From NCBI RefSeq assembly GCF_018408855.1, contig NZ_AP024322.1, positions 930,001 to 994,000 on the forward strand: 64,000 nt of DNA, read 5' to 3'. Positions 18,789 to 28,148 of this stretch are shown here, in pieces. The notes beneath the pieces were generated by a model, which did not search any database, was not told where the DNA came from, and saw nothing but the letters and a program-made list of their open reading frames with translations. Position numbers and translations under genes: made by a program. Within the stretch, counting starts at the first letter, position 1. Each line of letters opens with the position of its first letter. Source of the stretch: Caballeronia sp. NK8. Its GTDB lineage: Bacteria > Pseudomonadota > Gammaproteobacteria > Burkholderiales > Burkholderiaceae.

Positions 18789-20021
18789 ATGCAGACCGAT
18801 CCACTCCGCGCCGGCGCCACCCGCATCGGCACGCCGCTTTCTTCCAACGCCACGCGCGTGATGCTGCTCGGCGCGGGCGAACTCGGCAAGGAAGTGATCA
18901 TCGCGCTGCAGCGGCTGGGCGTCGAGGTGATCGCCGTGGATCGCTATGCGAACGCGCCGGGGCATCAGGTCGCACATCGCGCGCACGTGATCGACATGAC
19001 CGACGCCGCCGCGCTGCGCGCGCTCGTCGAAAAAGAACAGCCGCATCTGATCGTGCCGGAGATCGAAGCGATCGCCACCGACGCGCTCGCCGGGATCGAA
19101 GCGGCAGGGCTTGCCACCGTCATCCCGACCGCCCGCGCCACGCAACTCACGATGAATCGCGAAGGCATCCGGCGTCTCGCCGCCGAGGAGCTCGGTCTGC
19201 CGACTTCGCCGTACGCGTTCGCGCAGTCGCTCGACGAGATGAAGGCGGCGATCGCACGGATTGGTTTTCCGTGTGTCGTGAAGCCGGTGATGTCGTCGTC
19301 GGGCAAGGGACAATCGGTGCTGAAAAGCGACGCCGACGTCGAACCCGCCTGGAATTACGCGATGGCGGGCGGGCGCGTGAATCACGGGCGCGTGATCGTC
19401 GAGGGCTTCATCGACTTTGAATACGAAATCACGCAGCTGACCGTGCGCGCGGCGGACCCCGCGAGCGGCGAGACGCAGACGTATTTCTGCGATCCGATCG
19501 GGCACGTTCAGGTTGCGGGCGATTACGTCGAATCGTGGCAGCCGCAGGCGATGAGCCCCGCGGCGCTCGCGAAAGCGCGCGATGTCGCCGCAAAGGTGAC
19601 GACCGCGCTCGGCGGACGGGGACTTTTCGGCGTCGAGCTGTTCGTGCGCGGCGACGACGTGTGGTTCTCGGAAGTGAGCCCGCGCCCGCACGATACCGGT
19701 CTCGTCACGCTCGCGACGCAGCGCTTCTCGGAATTCGAACTGCACGCGCGCGCCATCCTCGGCTTGCCCGTCGATACCTCGTTGCGCGAGCCGGGTGCGT
19801 CCGCTGTGATCTACGGCGGTCTGGACGAGGCGGGCATCGCGTTCGAGGGCGTGGCAGACGCGCTCGCCGTGCCGGGTGCGGATCTGCGGCTGTTCGGCAA
19901 ACCGGAGAGCTTCGCGAAGCGCCGCATGGGCGTCGCACTCGCGACGGGCGTCGACACCGACGAAGCCCGCGAACGCGCCAAGCTCGCGGCGTCGAAAGTC
20001 AGGCCGGTGACGGCCAGGTAA
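18789..20021 (+). CDS. purT: formate-dependent phosphoribosylglycinamide formyltransferase
   Basis: A 410-residue ATP-grasp enzyme that uses formate and ATP to formylate GAR in step three of purine synthesis, an alternative to folate-dependent PurN. The N-terminal domain has [11 protein letters not shown], the ATP-binding loop SSSGKGQS lies near residues 167-174, and the metal-binding end reads [12 protein letters not shown]. The start at 18789 has GGAG 6 bases upstream and yields the family start; the longer frame has neither. Two small envelope genes follow at 31 and 40 base intervals and may share the transcript. Confidence 0.96.
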   Translation: MQTDPLRAGATRIGTPLSSNATRVMLLGAGELGKEVIIALQRLGVEVIAVDRYANAPGHQVAHRAHVIDMTDAAALRALVEKEQPHLIVPEIEAIATDALAGIEAAGLATVIPTARATQLTMNREGIRRLAAEELGLPTSPYAFAQSLDEMKAAIARIGFPCVVKPVMSSSGKGQSVLKSDADVEPAWNYAMAGGRVNHGRVIVEGFIDFEYEITQLTVRAADPASGETQTYFCDPIGHVQVAGDYVESWQPQAMSPAALAKARDVAAKVTTALGGRGLFGVELFVRGDDVWFSEVSPRPHDTGLVTLATQRFSEFELHARAILGLPVDTSLREPGASAVIYGGLDEAGIAFEGVADALAVPGADLRLFGKPESFAKRRMGVALATGVDTDEARERAKLAASKVRPVTAR

Positions 20022-20052
20022 CCGGCGCGCGGGCGCCGGCGGGAGTAAGAAC

Positions 20053-20223
20053 GTGAAATGGAAAGTGCTGGCCGTGCTCGTCGCGGCGTCCTTCTGCCTG
20101 TCGGGCTGCGGCCTCGCGGCGGCGCCATGCCGGATCGCGTCGGCGGGGCTGAAGATCGTGCCGGTCGTCGGCCACGTCGCGGCCGCGCCGACCGATGCGT
20201 GCGCCGAGGTGATCGATCCGTGA
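20053..20223 (+). CDS. small lipoprotein, DUF6726-like, GTG start
   Basis: A 56-residue protein read from GTG, beginning (V/M)KWKVLAVLVAASFC, with a lipobox LSGC (Cys19) and a short mature part containing APCR, KIVPVVGHV and APTDACAEVID. The pattern matches what I remember of the DUF6726 family of very short proteobacterial lipoproteins; the family name is from memory. A GGGAG ribosome-binding site lies 7 bases before the GTG. Four Cys residues sit in 56. It lies between purT and the MliC-like gene and was probably missed by length cut-offs. Confidence 0.72.
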   Translation: MKWKVLAVLVAASFCLSGCGLAAAPCRIASAGLKIVPVVGHVAAAPTDACAEVIDP

Positions 20224-20263
20224 ACTGCGACGTCGCGCCGACATCCAACGATTCGAGAACAAG

Positions 20264-20623
20264 ATGATGAAACGACTTCTCGCCGTTACGCTCGCGTCGC
20301 TCGGTGCGCAGGCCGCGCTGGCGATGCCTCTCACCGTGCCGCAGATCCAGACCGCGTCGACGCAAACCACGCGCTACGACTGCAAGGACGGCAAGAGCGT
20401 GTCCGTTCAGTACACGAACACGCGCAACCATCAGAGTTTCGCGGCGCTGACCGTCGACGGGCGCAAACTGCTGTTCGTGAACGTGCTCGCGGGATCGGGC
20501 GCCAGATACGTCGCCGATCAATACACGTGGTGGACCAAGGGCCCGCAGGCCAATCTCTACGACGAAATGGCCGCGAAGGATTCCCCGCCGCTGCTTGCGG
20601 ATTGCGAGGCGCGCAAGAAGTAG
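20264..20623 (+). CDS. MliC-like exported protein
   Basis: A 119-residue secreted protein. The signal peptide ends at ALA (about residue 20). The mature part fits the MliC fold of lysozyme inhibitors: YDCKDGKSVSVQYTN near the start, then SGARYVADQYTWWTKG, with Cys residues near both ends (YDCK and ADCE). MliC/PliC proteins block c-type lysozyme in the periplasm or outer membrane. The Cys is not in a lipobox, so this one would be periplasmic. Two adjacent ATG codons are possible starts. The family call is probable, not certain. Confidence 0.72.
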   Translation: MMKRLLAVTLASLGAQAALAMPLTVPQIQTASTQTTRYDCKDGKSVSVQYTNTRNHQSFAALTVDGRKLLFVNVLAGSGARYVADQYTWWTKGPQANLYDEMAAKDSPPLLADCEARKK

Positions 20624-21115
20624 GCGCGCCGCGTGCTGGCATCTGGTCCGGGACGCGCTTTCGCGCGGCGGGGGGCGTCCCGGCGCTCGGTGCTACAATG
20701 TGCGGCTTTCCGGCAGTGAGCGTCACCGCCGGGCCGAATCGCGGATTTTTCCCGGTGTCGCCGTTCGCTGCCGGCTTGAGCGGCGAACGGCATGCGGGAC
20801 CTCGAGCGAGCCGCCGCTCGACCAGAACGAGCGATGCGTGCCATGAAGGCGTCATCGAAACCGTGTTCCATCGGCGCGCGGGCTCGCGAACCGAAGCGAG
20901 TCAAATGAGCGGGCCAGTGAGCGGGCGACCGAGGCTCGATGAACCGGCCGCCTGGTCCACGCGCATGTGGCGCCTGACCGATGCGCCGCGTGCGCCAACG
21001 AAACCCATCCGTTCAAGCAAGCGATCGCGACGATCGACCGAACCACCCGACCGCCGCCCGATTTTTCACGCGCGCGCCGCAGCGCGGCACTTTAGCGAAA
21101 GCACATATAGTCACC
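20624..21115. other. long leader region of rhlE
   Basis: 492 bases between the MliC-like gene and rhlE. Frames crossing it are Arg-rich and low in complexity; I accept none. A TACAAT -10-like element at 20694-20699, without a clear -35, would give an rhlE leader of about 410 bases. Confidence 0.45.
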
Positions 21116-22603
21116 ATGTCTGATTCCGTCGCCATGAACACGTCCACCGCACAGGCCGCCGCGCCGACGTTCGACCAGTTCGGATTGTCCGCCGACATCC
21201 TGAAAGCGGTGAGCGAGTCCGGCTACACCATACCCACGCCGATCCAGGCGCAGGCGATCCCGGTCGTCCTCGCGGGCCGCGATGTCATGGGCGCCGCGCA
21301 GACCGGCACCGGCAAGACCGCGAGTTTCTCGCTGCCGATCATCCAGCGCCTGCTGCCGTCGGCGAACACGAGCGCGTCGCCGGCGCGCCATCCGGTGCGC
21401 GCGCTGATGCTCACGCCGACGCGCGAACTCGCCGATCAGGTCGCCGCCAACGTGCAGACCTACTCGAAGCACACGCCGTTGCGTAGCACCGTCGTGTTCG
21501 GCGGCGTCGACATGAATCCGCAGTCCGACGCGCTGCGCCGCGGCGTCGAAATCCTGATCGCGACGCCCGGGCGACTGCTCGATCACGTCCAGCAGAAGAC
21601 GGTCAATCTCGGCCAGGTGCAGATGCTCGTGCTCGACGAAGCTGACCGCATGCTGGACATGGGCTTTCTGCCCGACCTGCAGCGCATCCTGAATCTGTTG
21701 CCGAAGGAGCGCCAGACGCTGCTGTTCTCGGCTACTTTTTCGCCCGAAATCAAGAAGCTCGCAGCCACCTACTTGCGCGATCCGCAGACGATCGAAGTCG
21801 CGCGCAGCAATTCGACCGCTACCAACGTGCGCCAGATCGTTTTCGAGGTGCACGAGAGCGACAAGTCCGGCGCGGTCGCGCAGCTGATTCGCGAGCGCCA
21901 ACTGAAGCAGGTGATCGTGTTCTGCAACAGCAAGATCGGCGCGAGCCGGCTCGCGCGGGTGCTGGAGCGCGATGGCATCATCGCGACGGCGATTCACGGC
22001 GACCGCTCGCAGAGCGAACGCATGCAGGCGCTCGACGCGTTCAAGCGCGGCGAGGTCGAGGCGCTCGTCGCGACGGACGTGGCCGCGCGCGGTCTCGATA
22101 TCGCCGAATTGCCGGCGGTCATCAACTTCGATCTGCCGTTCAACGCGGAAGATTACGTGCACCGCATCGGCCGCACGGGACGCGCGGGCGCATCCGGCGA
22201 CGCGCTGTCGCTGTGCAGCGCGAACGAGCGCAAGCAGCTTGCCGATATCGAAAAGCTCATCAAGCGTCCGCTGGAAGTCGAGCAACTCGTGGTCGCGACG
22301 CGCGTGCATCGCGACGGTTCGGCGCCGCTGCGCCGCGACGAGCGCTTCGGCCGTCCGGAGCGCGGCGAGCATCGCCATGCGCCGCGTGAGGAAGCGGGTT
22401 CGCGTCGCCGTGCGACGGGCTCGCACGACCGTCCGCGCGGCCGTCAGCAGCCCGTCGACGAGTTTTTCCTGAAGCCTTACGAGCCGTCGCCGTCGGCGAT
22501 GAAGCGTCACGAGGAAACGGTCGAGCCGGAACGCAAGAGCGGGCCGAAGCAGCCGCTCGCGGCGTTGCTCGGCGGTTTGGGCATGCCGCGCAAATCGTCT
22601 TGA
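21116..22603 (+). CDS. rhlE: DEAD-box RNA helicase, RhlE type
   Basis: A 495-residue ATP-dependent RNA helicase. All core motifs are visible: Q motif (PTPIQAQAIP), motif I AQTGTGKT at about 61-68, PTRELA, DEAD at 174-177, SAT, and HRIGRTGRAG. The C-terminal 110 residues are Arg/His/Pro-rich and disordered, which helps unspecific RNA binding. RhlE proteins act in ribosome assembly and RNA decay. The start at 21116 gives MSDSVAMNTST; the frame runs 45 codons further upstream into Arg-rich sequence, which I exclude. Another ATG at 21134 is possible. Confidence 0.93.
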   Translation: MSDSVAMNTSTAQAAAPTFDQFGLSADILKAVSESGYTIPTPIQAQAIPVVLAGRDVMGAAQTGTGKTASFSLPIIQRLLPSANTSASPARHPVRALMLTPTRELADQVAANVQTYSKHTPLRSTVVFGGVDMNPQSDALRRGVEILIATPGRLLDHVQQKTVNLGQVQMLVLDEADRMLDMGFLPDLQRILNLLPKERQTLLFSATFSPEIKKLAATYLRDPQTIEVARSNSTATNVRQIVFEVHESDKSGAVAQLIRERQLKQVIVFCNSKIGASRLARVLERDGIIATAIHGDRSQSERMQALDAFKRGEVEALVATDVAARGLDIAELPAVINFDLPFNAEDYVHRIGRTGRAGASGDALSLCSANERKQLADIEKLIKRPLEVEQLVVATRVHRDGSAPLRRDERFGRPERGEHRHAPREEAGSRRRATGSHDRPRGRQQPVDEFFLKPYEPSPSAMKRHEETVEPERKSGPKQPLAALLGGLGMPRKSS

Positions 22604-22622
22604 TCTCCAAGATGCCGATGTG

Positions 22623-22652
22623 AAAAAGGCAGCCCGTGTGGCTGCCTTTTTT
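22623..22652. terminator. bidirectional intrinsic terminator
   Basis: A 12-base-pair stem (AAAAAGGCAGCC with its complement) and a CGTGT loop, ending in a T-run on the plus strand and with an A-run on the other side. It lies between the convergent rhlE and gluQ genes. Confidence 0.85.
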
Positions 22653-22669
22653 GTGTCTGGAAAAAGGAT

Positions 22670-23539
22670 TCAGTGCCCGAAGCGCTTCGCCCATTCTGTC
22701 GTCGCGGCGCTGTAGAACGCTTCGATCGAATGCGCCGGCACATTGATATCCAGATGCCGCGCCGCCTCGGCGAGCGCATCGAGCGGCGCGTTGCGGTCGA
22801 GCGGCGCGGCACCCGTCTGCTTGCTGAGTTTTTCGCCGATGGAGTTGTTCACGACCGGCACGTGCAGATAAGCCGGCGTCGGTACGCCCAGGCACTGCTG
22901 GAGATAGATCTGCCGCGCGGTCGAATCGAGCAAATCGGCGCCGCGCACGACGTCCGTGATCGCGGCGTCGGCGTCATCGACGACCACGGCGAGTTGATAA
23001 GCCCACAGTCCGTCCGCGCGCTTCAGCGCGAAATCGCCGACTTCGGTCGCGAGATCCTGCGTCTGCGGCCCCTGCCAGCGATCGACAAAACCAATGCGCG
23101 CCGCGTCTTCGTCCGGCACGCGCAGACGCCATGCGCGCGCGGGCTTGCCGTGCAGGCCATCGCGGCACGTGCCCGGATACGCGAGCGTCGCATGACGCGC
23201 ATGCGCGTGAACGAGCGAATCGGCGATTTCGCGCCGCGTGCAGCCGCACGGATAGATCAGGCCCGTTTGCTGGAGACGCTCGAACGCCGCCGCGTAGGCC
23301 GCGCCGCGCTCGCTTTGCCAGACCGGCGGCTCGTCCGAATGCATGCCGAAGTGCGCGAGCGTCGCGAGGATGTCATCGGCGGCGCGGGGCACGCTGCGCG
23401 GCGTATCGACGTCTTCGATCCGCACGATCCAGCGTCCGCCGTGCGCGCGCGCATCGAGAAAACTCGCGAGCGCGCTGACGAGCGAGCCCGCGTGCAGCGG
23501 TCCGGTGGGCGAGGGCGCGAAGCGGCCGCGATAGGTCAT
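22670..23539 (-). CDS. gluQ: glutamyl-Q tRNA(Asp) synthetase
   Basis: A 289-residue stand-alone class I synthetase core that attaches glutamate to queuosine at position 34 of tRNA(Asp), not to a tRNA 3' end. It has the HIGH-like loop ([11 protein letters not shown], residues 9-19), the KMSKS-like EKLSKQ, and a zinc-binding set CGC with YPGTC. It lacks the anticodon-binding domain of full GluRS (about 470 residues), as expected. It starts 9 bases after the trhO stop, so the two tRNA-modifying enzymes are likely co-transcribed. Confidence 0.95.
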   Translation of the reverse strand: MTYRGRFAPSPTGPLHAGSLVSALASFLDARAHGGRWIVRIEDVDTPRSVPRAADDILATLAHFGMHSDEPPVWQSERGAAYAAAFERLQQTGLIYPCGCTRREIADSLVHAHARHATLAYPGTCRDGLHGKPARAWRLRVPDEDAARIGFVDRWQGPQTQDLATEVGDFALKRADGLWAYQLAVVVDDADAAITDVVRGADLLDSTARQIYLQQCLGVPTPAYLHVPVVNNSIGEKLSKQTGAAPLDRNAPLDALAEAARHLDINVPAHSIEAFYSAATTEWAKRFGH

Positions 23540-23548
23540 CGAATACGG

Positions 23549-24409
23549 TTACGCCGCCTGACCGATGGCGTCCGGATGGCACGCCGGGCACGTCTCGCCC
23601 GGCTTGTAGAACGGCGACTGCTGATCTTCCTCGCTGACCACCGCGCGGCAGCCGAAGCACTGGGCCGTCGCGGTCGGCTGCAGGTTCGGATCGAGCGCCG
23701 TGCGGTAATCGAACACGAAGCACTCGCCGTTGTAATGCGCGCCGCCCACTTCCTCGAAATACTTCAGAATGCCGCCTTCGAGCTGATAAACGTGCTCGAT
23801 GCCCACTTCCTTCATGTGAATCGCGGCCTTTTCACAGCGAATACCGCCCGTGCAGAACGACACGACGGTCTTGCCTTCCATGTCCGCGCGATTCTGCTCG
23901 ATCACCTGCGGAAACTCGCTGAATTTCGTGATGCGGTAATCGAGGGCATTGTCGAACGTGCCGACATCGACTTCGAACGCGTTGCGCGTGTCGAGCATCA
24001 CGACCGGACGGCCTTCGTCGTCGTGGCCGCGGTCGAGCCAGCTCTTGAGCGTGGGAGCATCGACGGAAGGCGCGCGGCCGAGTTCCGGCTTGATCGCGGG
24101 CTTTTTCATCGTGATGATTTCGCGCTTCAGTTTGACCAGCATGCGGCGAAACGGCTGCTTCGCGGAGAGGCTTTCCTTGAATTGCAGATCGGCGAAGCGG
24201 CCGCCGAAAAGCGCGTCGGCATGAATGTAGTCGATGAATTCGCGGACTTCGGCAACCGGCCCGGCGATGAAAAGGTTGATGCCCTCCGGCGCCAGCAGAA
24301 TCGTGCCCTTCAGCCCGAGCGCGTTGCAGCGTTCGGCGACGAGCGGCCGCCACGCGGGGCCGTCTTCGATGGTGACGAATTTGTAGGCGGAGAGGTTCAG
24401 AATGCTCAT
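23549..24409 (-). CDS. trhO: tRNA uridine(34) hydroxylase (rhodanese family)
   Basis: A 286-residue protein of the YceA/TrhO family, which hydroxylates U34 of certain tRNAs with oxygen on the way to cmo5U/mo5U. It has an N-terminal acylphosphatase-like domain ([11 protein letters not shown] to about 95), a rhodanese domain with Cys186 in CTGGIRC and a Cys-rich C-terminal region (FGCRAV, CPACH) that may bind zinc. The start at 24409 is the family start; 22 more open codons upstream are unrelated. It lies upstream of gluQ. Confidence 0.93.
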   Translation of the reverse strand: MSILNLSAYKFVTIEDGPAWRPLVAERCNALGLKGTILLAPEGINLFIAGPVAEVREFIDYIHADALFGGRFADLQFKESLSAKQPFRRMLVKLKREIITMKKPAIKPELGRAPSVDAPTLKSWLDRGHDDEGRPVVMLDTRNAFEVDVGTFDNALDYRITKFSEFPQVIEQNRADMEGKTVVSFCTGGIRCEKAAIHMKEVGIEHVYQLEGGILKYFEEVGGAHYNGECFVFDYRTALDPNLQPTATAQCFGCRAVVSEEDQQSPFYKPGETCPACHPDAIGQAA

Positions 24410-24623
24410 GATCGGATGATGCGCCTGACGGCTGTAACGGGTAAAAAGTGCGGATAAACATCCGGCACGAAACACGTATTATCCCGCAAACGGCACGCGT
24501 CCTCGCCCGATTCGCGGCGGCGCGTCGCCGGCCCTTGCGCCTGCGCAATTTGCGCAGCGCGCGTGGGCCTTATCCGTTCGGCCAGCGCGCGCCGGAGCCG
24601 CCGTCTTCGCGAAAGCCCGCATG

Positions 24624-24629
24624 TACAAT
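24624..24629 (+). promoter_or_regulatory. dnaE: -10-like element directly before dnaE
   Basis: TACAAT lies 7 bases before the dnaE ATG at 24636. No good -35 is seen at the right distance. If used, transcription would begin at or next to the start codon, giving a leaderless mRNA. Confidence 0.35.
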
Positions 24630-24635
24630 ACCGCC

Positions 24636-27600
24636 ATGTCAGATCCCCGCTTCGTTCATCTCCGCGTCCACTCCGAATTCTCGATCGCCGACGGCATCGT
24701 GCGACTGGACGACGTCGTCAAGGCTGCCGCAAAAGACGGGCAAGGCGCACTCGCGCTGACCGATCTCGGCAACGCATTCGGTCTGGTGCGCTTCTACAAG
24801 GAAGCGCGCGGCAAGGGCGTGAAACCCATCGCCGGCTGCGACGTCTGGATCACCAATCCCGACGACCGCGACAAGCCTTCGCGCCTGCTCCTGCTCGTGC
24901 GCGACAAACAGGGCTATCTCAATCTGTGCGAACTGCTGAGCCGGGCGTGGCTGACGAATCAGTATCGCGGCCGCGCCGAGGTGATGGTCGAATGGCTCGA
25001 AGGCGGTCTGGCTGAAGGGTTGCTCGCGCTTTCGGGCGCGCAGACGGGCGATATCGGCATGGCGCTCGCGGCGGGCAATGCGGCCAGTGCGCAGCGCAAT
25101 GCCGAACGCTGGGCCAGGCTCTTTCCGAACGCGTTCTATATCGAGTTGCAGCGCGCGGGTCAGCCGGGCGAGCAGGGGTACATTCAGGAAGCCGTCGCGC
25201 TGGCCGCGAAACTGAAGCTGCCCGTTGTCGCCACGCATCCGCTGCAGTTCATGACGGCGGACGACTACACCGCGCACGAAGCGCGCGTGTGTATTTCCGA
25301 AGGCGATATCCTCGCGAATCCGCGCCGTCAGAAGCGCTTCACGACGGATCAGTACTTCCGCACGCAGGACGAAATGTGCGCGCTCTTCGCGGACATTCCG
25401 TCGGCGCTCGCGAACACCGTCGAGATCGCGAAGCGCTGCAATCTAACGCTCGAACTCGGCAAGCCGAAGCTGCCGCTGTTCCCTACGCCCGATGGCATGT
25501 CGCTCGACGACTATCTCATCCAGTTGTCGAAGGAAGGGCTCGAAGTTCGCCTGCAGCAGCTCTATCCCGATGAGACCGAACGCGCAGCGCAGCGCGAGAC
25601 GTACTACGCGCGTCTGAACTTCGAGTGCGGCACCATCATCAAGATGGGCTTTCCGGGCTACTTCCTGATCGTCGCCGACTTCATCATGTGGGCGAAGAAC
25701 AACGGCGTGCCGGTCGGTCCGGGCCGCGGTTCGGGCGCGGGCTCGCTCGTCGCTTACGCGCTCGGCATCACGGATCTCGACCCGCTGCGCTACAACCTGC
25801 TGTTCGAGCGCTTCCTGAATCCGGAACGCGTGTCGATGCCCGACTTCGACATCGACTTCTGTCAGGAAGGGCGCGATCGAGTCATCCAGTATGTGAAGGG
25901 CAAGTACGGCGCCGACGCGGTCTCGCAGATCGCGACCTTCGGCACGATGGCCGCGAAGGCCGCGGTGCGCGACATCGGCCGCGTGCTCGATCTCGGCTAC
26001 ATGTTCACGGACGGCGTCGCGAAGCTGATTCCGTTCAAGCCGGGCAAGCACGTGACCATCGCGGACGCGATGAAGGAAGAGCCGACGCTGCAGGAGCGCT
26101 TCGATTCCGAAGACGAAGTGCATCAGCTGCTCGAACTCGCGCAACGCGTGGAAGGGCTGACGCGTAACGTCGGCATGCACGCGGGCGGCGTGCTGATCGC
26201 GCCGGGCAAGCTCACGGATTTCTGCCCGCTCTATACGCAGGGCGAAGACGGCGGCGTCGTCAGTCAGTACGACAAGGACGATGTCGAAGCCGTCGGCCTC
26301 GTGAAGTTCGACTTTCTGGGTCTGACCACGCTCACGATTCTCGACTGGGCCGAGCGCTATATCCGCCGCCTCGATCCGTCGAAGCAGGACTGGAATCTCG
26401 CGCAGGTGCCGCTCGACGATCCGGCCTCGTTCTCGATTCTGAAGAAAGCCAACACCGTCGCCGTGTTCCAGCTTGAAAGCCGCGGCATGCAGGGCATGCT
26501 GAAGGACGCTCAGCCGGACCGCTTCGAAGACATCATCGCGCTGGTGGCGCTGTATCGTCCGGGTCCGATGGACCTGATCCCGAGCTTCTGCGCGCGCAAG
26601 CACGGACGCGAGATCGTCGAGTATCCGGACCCGCGCGTCGAGCCCGTCCTGAAAGAGACCTACGGCATCATGGTCTACCAGGAGCAGGTGATGCAGATGG
26701 CGCAGATCATCGGCGGCTACTCGCTCGGCGGCGCGGACTTGCTGCGTCGCGCGATGGGCAAGAAGAAGCCCGAAGAAATGGCCGAGCATCGCGAGATCTT
26801 CGCGGAAGGCGCGGCGAAGAACGGCCTCACGCGCGCGAAGGCGGACGAAACCTTCGACCTGATGGAGAAGTTCGCGGGCTACGGCTTCAACAAGTCGCAC
26901 GCGGCGGCGTATGCGTTGCTCGCCTATCACACGGCGTGGCTGAAGGCGCATCATCCGGCGGAATTCATGGCGGCCAACATGTCGCTCGCCATGGACGACA
27001 CCGACAAGGTGAAGATCCTGTTCGAGGACTGCATCGGCAATGGCATGAAGGTGCTGCCGCCGGACATCAATCAGTCGGCATATCGTTTCGAGCCGGTCGC
27101 GCAGGCCGATGGCACGCGCTCGAAGACCATTCGCTATGGCCTCGGCGCGGTGAAGGGCAGCGGCCAGAACGCGATCGAGGAAATCCTGCGCGCGCGCGAG
27201 GACGGTCCGTTCGTCGATCTGTTCGACTTCTGCGAACGCATCGACCGTCGTGTCGTGAACCGTCGCACGGTCGAGGCGTTGATTCGCTCCGGCGCGTTCG
27301 ACACGCTGCATGCGAATCGCGCGCAGTTGCTGGCCTCGGTGCCGCTCGCGATGGAAGCCGCCGATCAGGCCGCCGCCAACGCGATGCAGGCCGGCCTCTT
27401 CGACATGGGCGACGCGCCGCTCGCCAAACACGAATACGTCGACGAAGCCGAGTGGTCGGACAAGAAGCGTCTGCAGGAAGAGAAGACCGCGCTCGGCTTC
27501 TATCTGTCCGGGCATCTGTTCGATGCCTACAAGGGCGAAGTGCGCCGCTTCGTGCGCCAGAAAATCGGCGAACTGAAGGAAGGACGCGACAAGCTGGTTG

Positions 27601-28148
27601 CAGGCGTGATTTCGGCGATGCGCACGCAAATGACCCAGCGCGGCAAGATGCTGATCGTCAATCTCGACGACGGCAGCGGCCAGTGCGAAGTCACCGTGTT
27701 CAACGAACAGTTCGAAGCGAACAAGGCGCTCTTCAAGGAAGACGAGCTGCTCGTCGTGCAGGGGCAGGCGCGCAACGACGCGTTCACCGGCGGCATCCGC
27801 TTCACTGTCGATACGGCGATGGACCTCGAACGCGCGCGCAGCCGCTACGCGCAGTCCGTGAAGGTCGAGATGAACGGCAATGCTGACTCTATGCGTCTGC
27901 GCCGTGTGCTCGAAGCGCATGCGGCGGGCGCGCAGGAAGCGCCGCCGCCGGCTCCGGCGCGCGAGAACGGCCGCTCGCGTCAAGCCGCGCCGATTCCGAA
28001 CGGCCTGAACGTGAGCATCGTCTATCGCAGCGAGCATGCCGAAGGCGAAGTGCGCCTCGGCGACGCGTGGCGCGTCAAGCCCACCGACGACCTCATCACG
28101 GCGCTGCGCGGCGAATTCGCGGGCAGCGCGATCGAAATCGTCTACTGA
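24636..28148 (+). CDS. dnaE: DNA polymerase III alpha subunit
   Basis: The replicative polymerase, 1170 residues (E. coli DnaE has 1160). An N-terminal PHP domain (FVHLRVHSEFSIADG) is followed by the C-family palm, with catalytic Asp403 and Asp405 in PDFDIDF, then the finger, beta-binding and C-terminal OB regions. The start at 24636 (MSDPRFVHLR) fits the family; an in-frame ATG at 24621 would add five residues. Neither has a clear ribosome-binding site. Its stop TGA overlaps the ATG of the next glycosyltransferase gene. Confidence 0.97.
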   Translation: MSDPRFVHLRVHSEFSIADGIVRLDDVVKAAAKDGQGALALTDLGNAFGLVRFYKEARGKGVKPIAGCDVWITNPDDRDKPSRLLLLVRDKQGYLNLCELLSRAWLTNQYRGRAEVMVEWLEGGLAEGLLALSGAQTGDIGMALAAGNAASAQRNAERWARLFPNAFYIELQRAGQPGEQGYIQEAVALAAKLKLPVVATHPLQFMTADDYTAHEARVCISEGDILANPRRQKRFTTDQYFRTQDEMCALFADIPSALANTVEIAKRCNLTLELGKPKLPLFPTPDGMSLDDYLIQLSKEGLEVRLQQLYPDETERAAQRETYYARLNFECGTIIKMGFPGYFLIVADFIMWAKNNGVPVGPGRGSGAGSLVAYALGITDLDPLRYNLLFERFLNPERVSMPDFDIDFCQEGRDRVIQYVKGKYGADAVSQIATFGTMAAKAAVRDIGRVLDLGYMFTDGVAKLIPFKPGKHVTIADAMKEEPTLQERFDSEDEVHQLLELAQRVEGLTRNVGMHAGGVLIAPGKLTDFCPLYTQGEDGGVVSQYDKDDVEAVGLVKFDFLGLTTLTILDWAERYIRRLDPSKQDWNLAQVPLDDPASFSILKKANTVAVFQLESRGMQGMLKDAQPDRFEDIIALVALYRPGPMDLIPSFCARKHGREIVEYPDPRVEPVLKETYGIMVYQEQVMQMAQIIGGYSLGGADLLRRAMGKKKPEEMAEHREIFAEGAAKNGLTRAKADETFDLMEKFAGYGFNKSHAAAYALLAYHTAWLKAHHPAEFMAANMSLAMDDTDKVKILFEDCIGNGMKVLPPDINQSAYRFEPVAQADGTRSKTIRYGLGAVKGSGQNAIEEILRAREDGPFVDLFDFCERIDRRVVNRRTVEALIRSGAFDTLHANRAQLLASVPLAMEAADQAAANAMQAGLFDMGDAPLAKHEYVDEAEWSDKKRLQEEKTALGFYLSGHLFDAYKGEVRRFVRQKIGELKEGRDKLVAGVISAMRTQMTQRGKMLIVNLDDGSGQCEVTVFNEQFEANKALFKEDELLVVQGQARNDAFTGGIRFTVDTAMDLERARSRYAQSVKVEMNGNADSMRLRRVLEAHAAGAQEAPPPAPARENGRSRQAAPIPNGLNVSIVYRSEHAEGEVRLGDAWRVKPTDDLITALRGEFAGSAIEIVY

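Noticed and set aside
25443..28037. An 864-codon minus-strand frame across dnaE
   Set aside because: Antisense shadow of DNA polymerase III alpha with no ribosome-binding site or motif.
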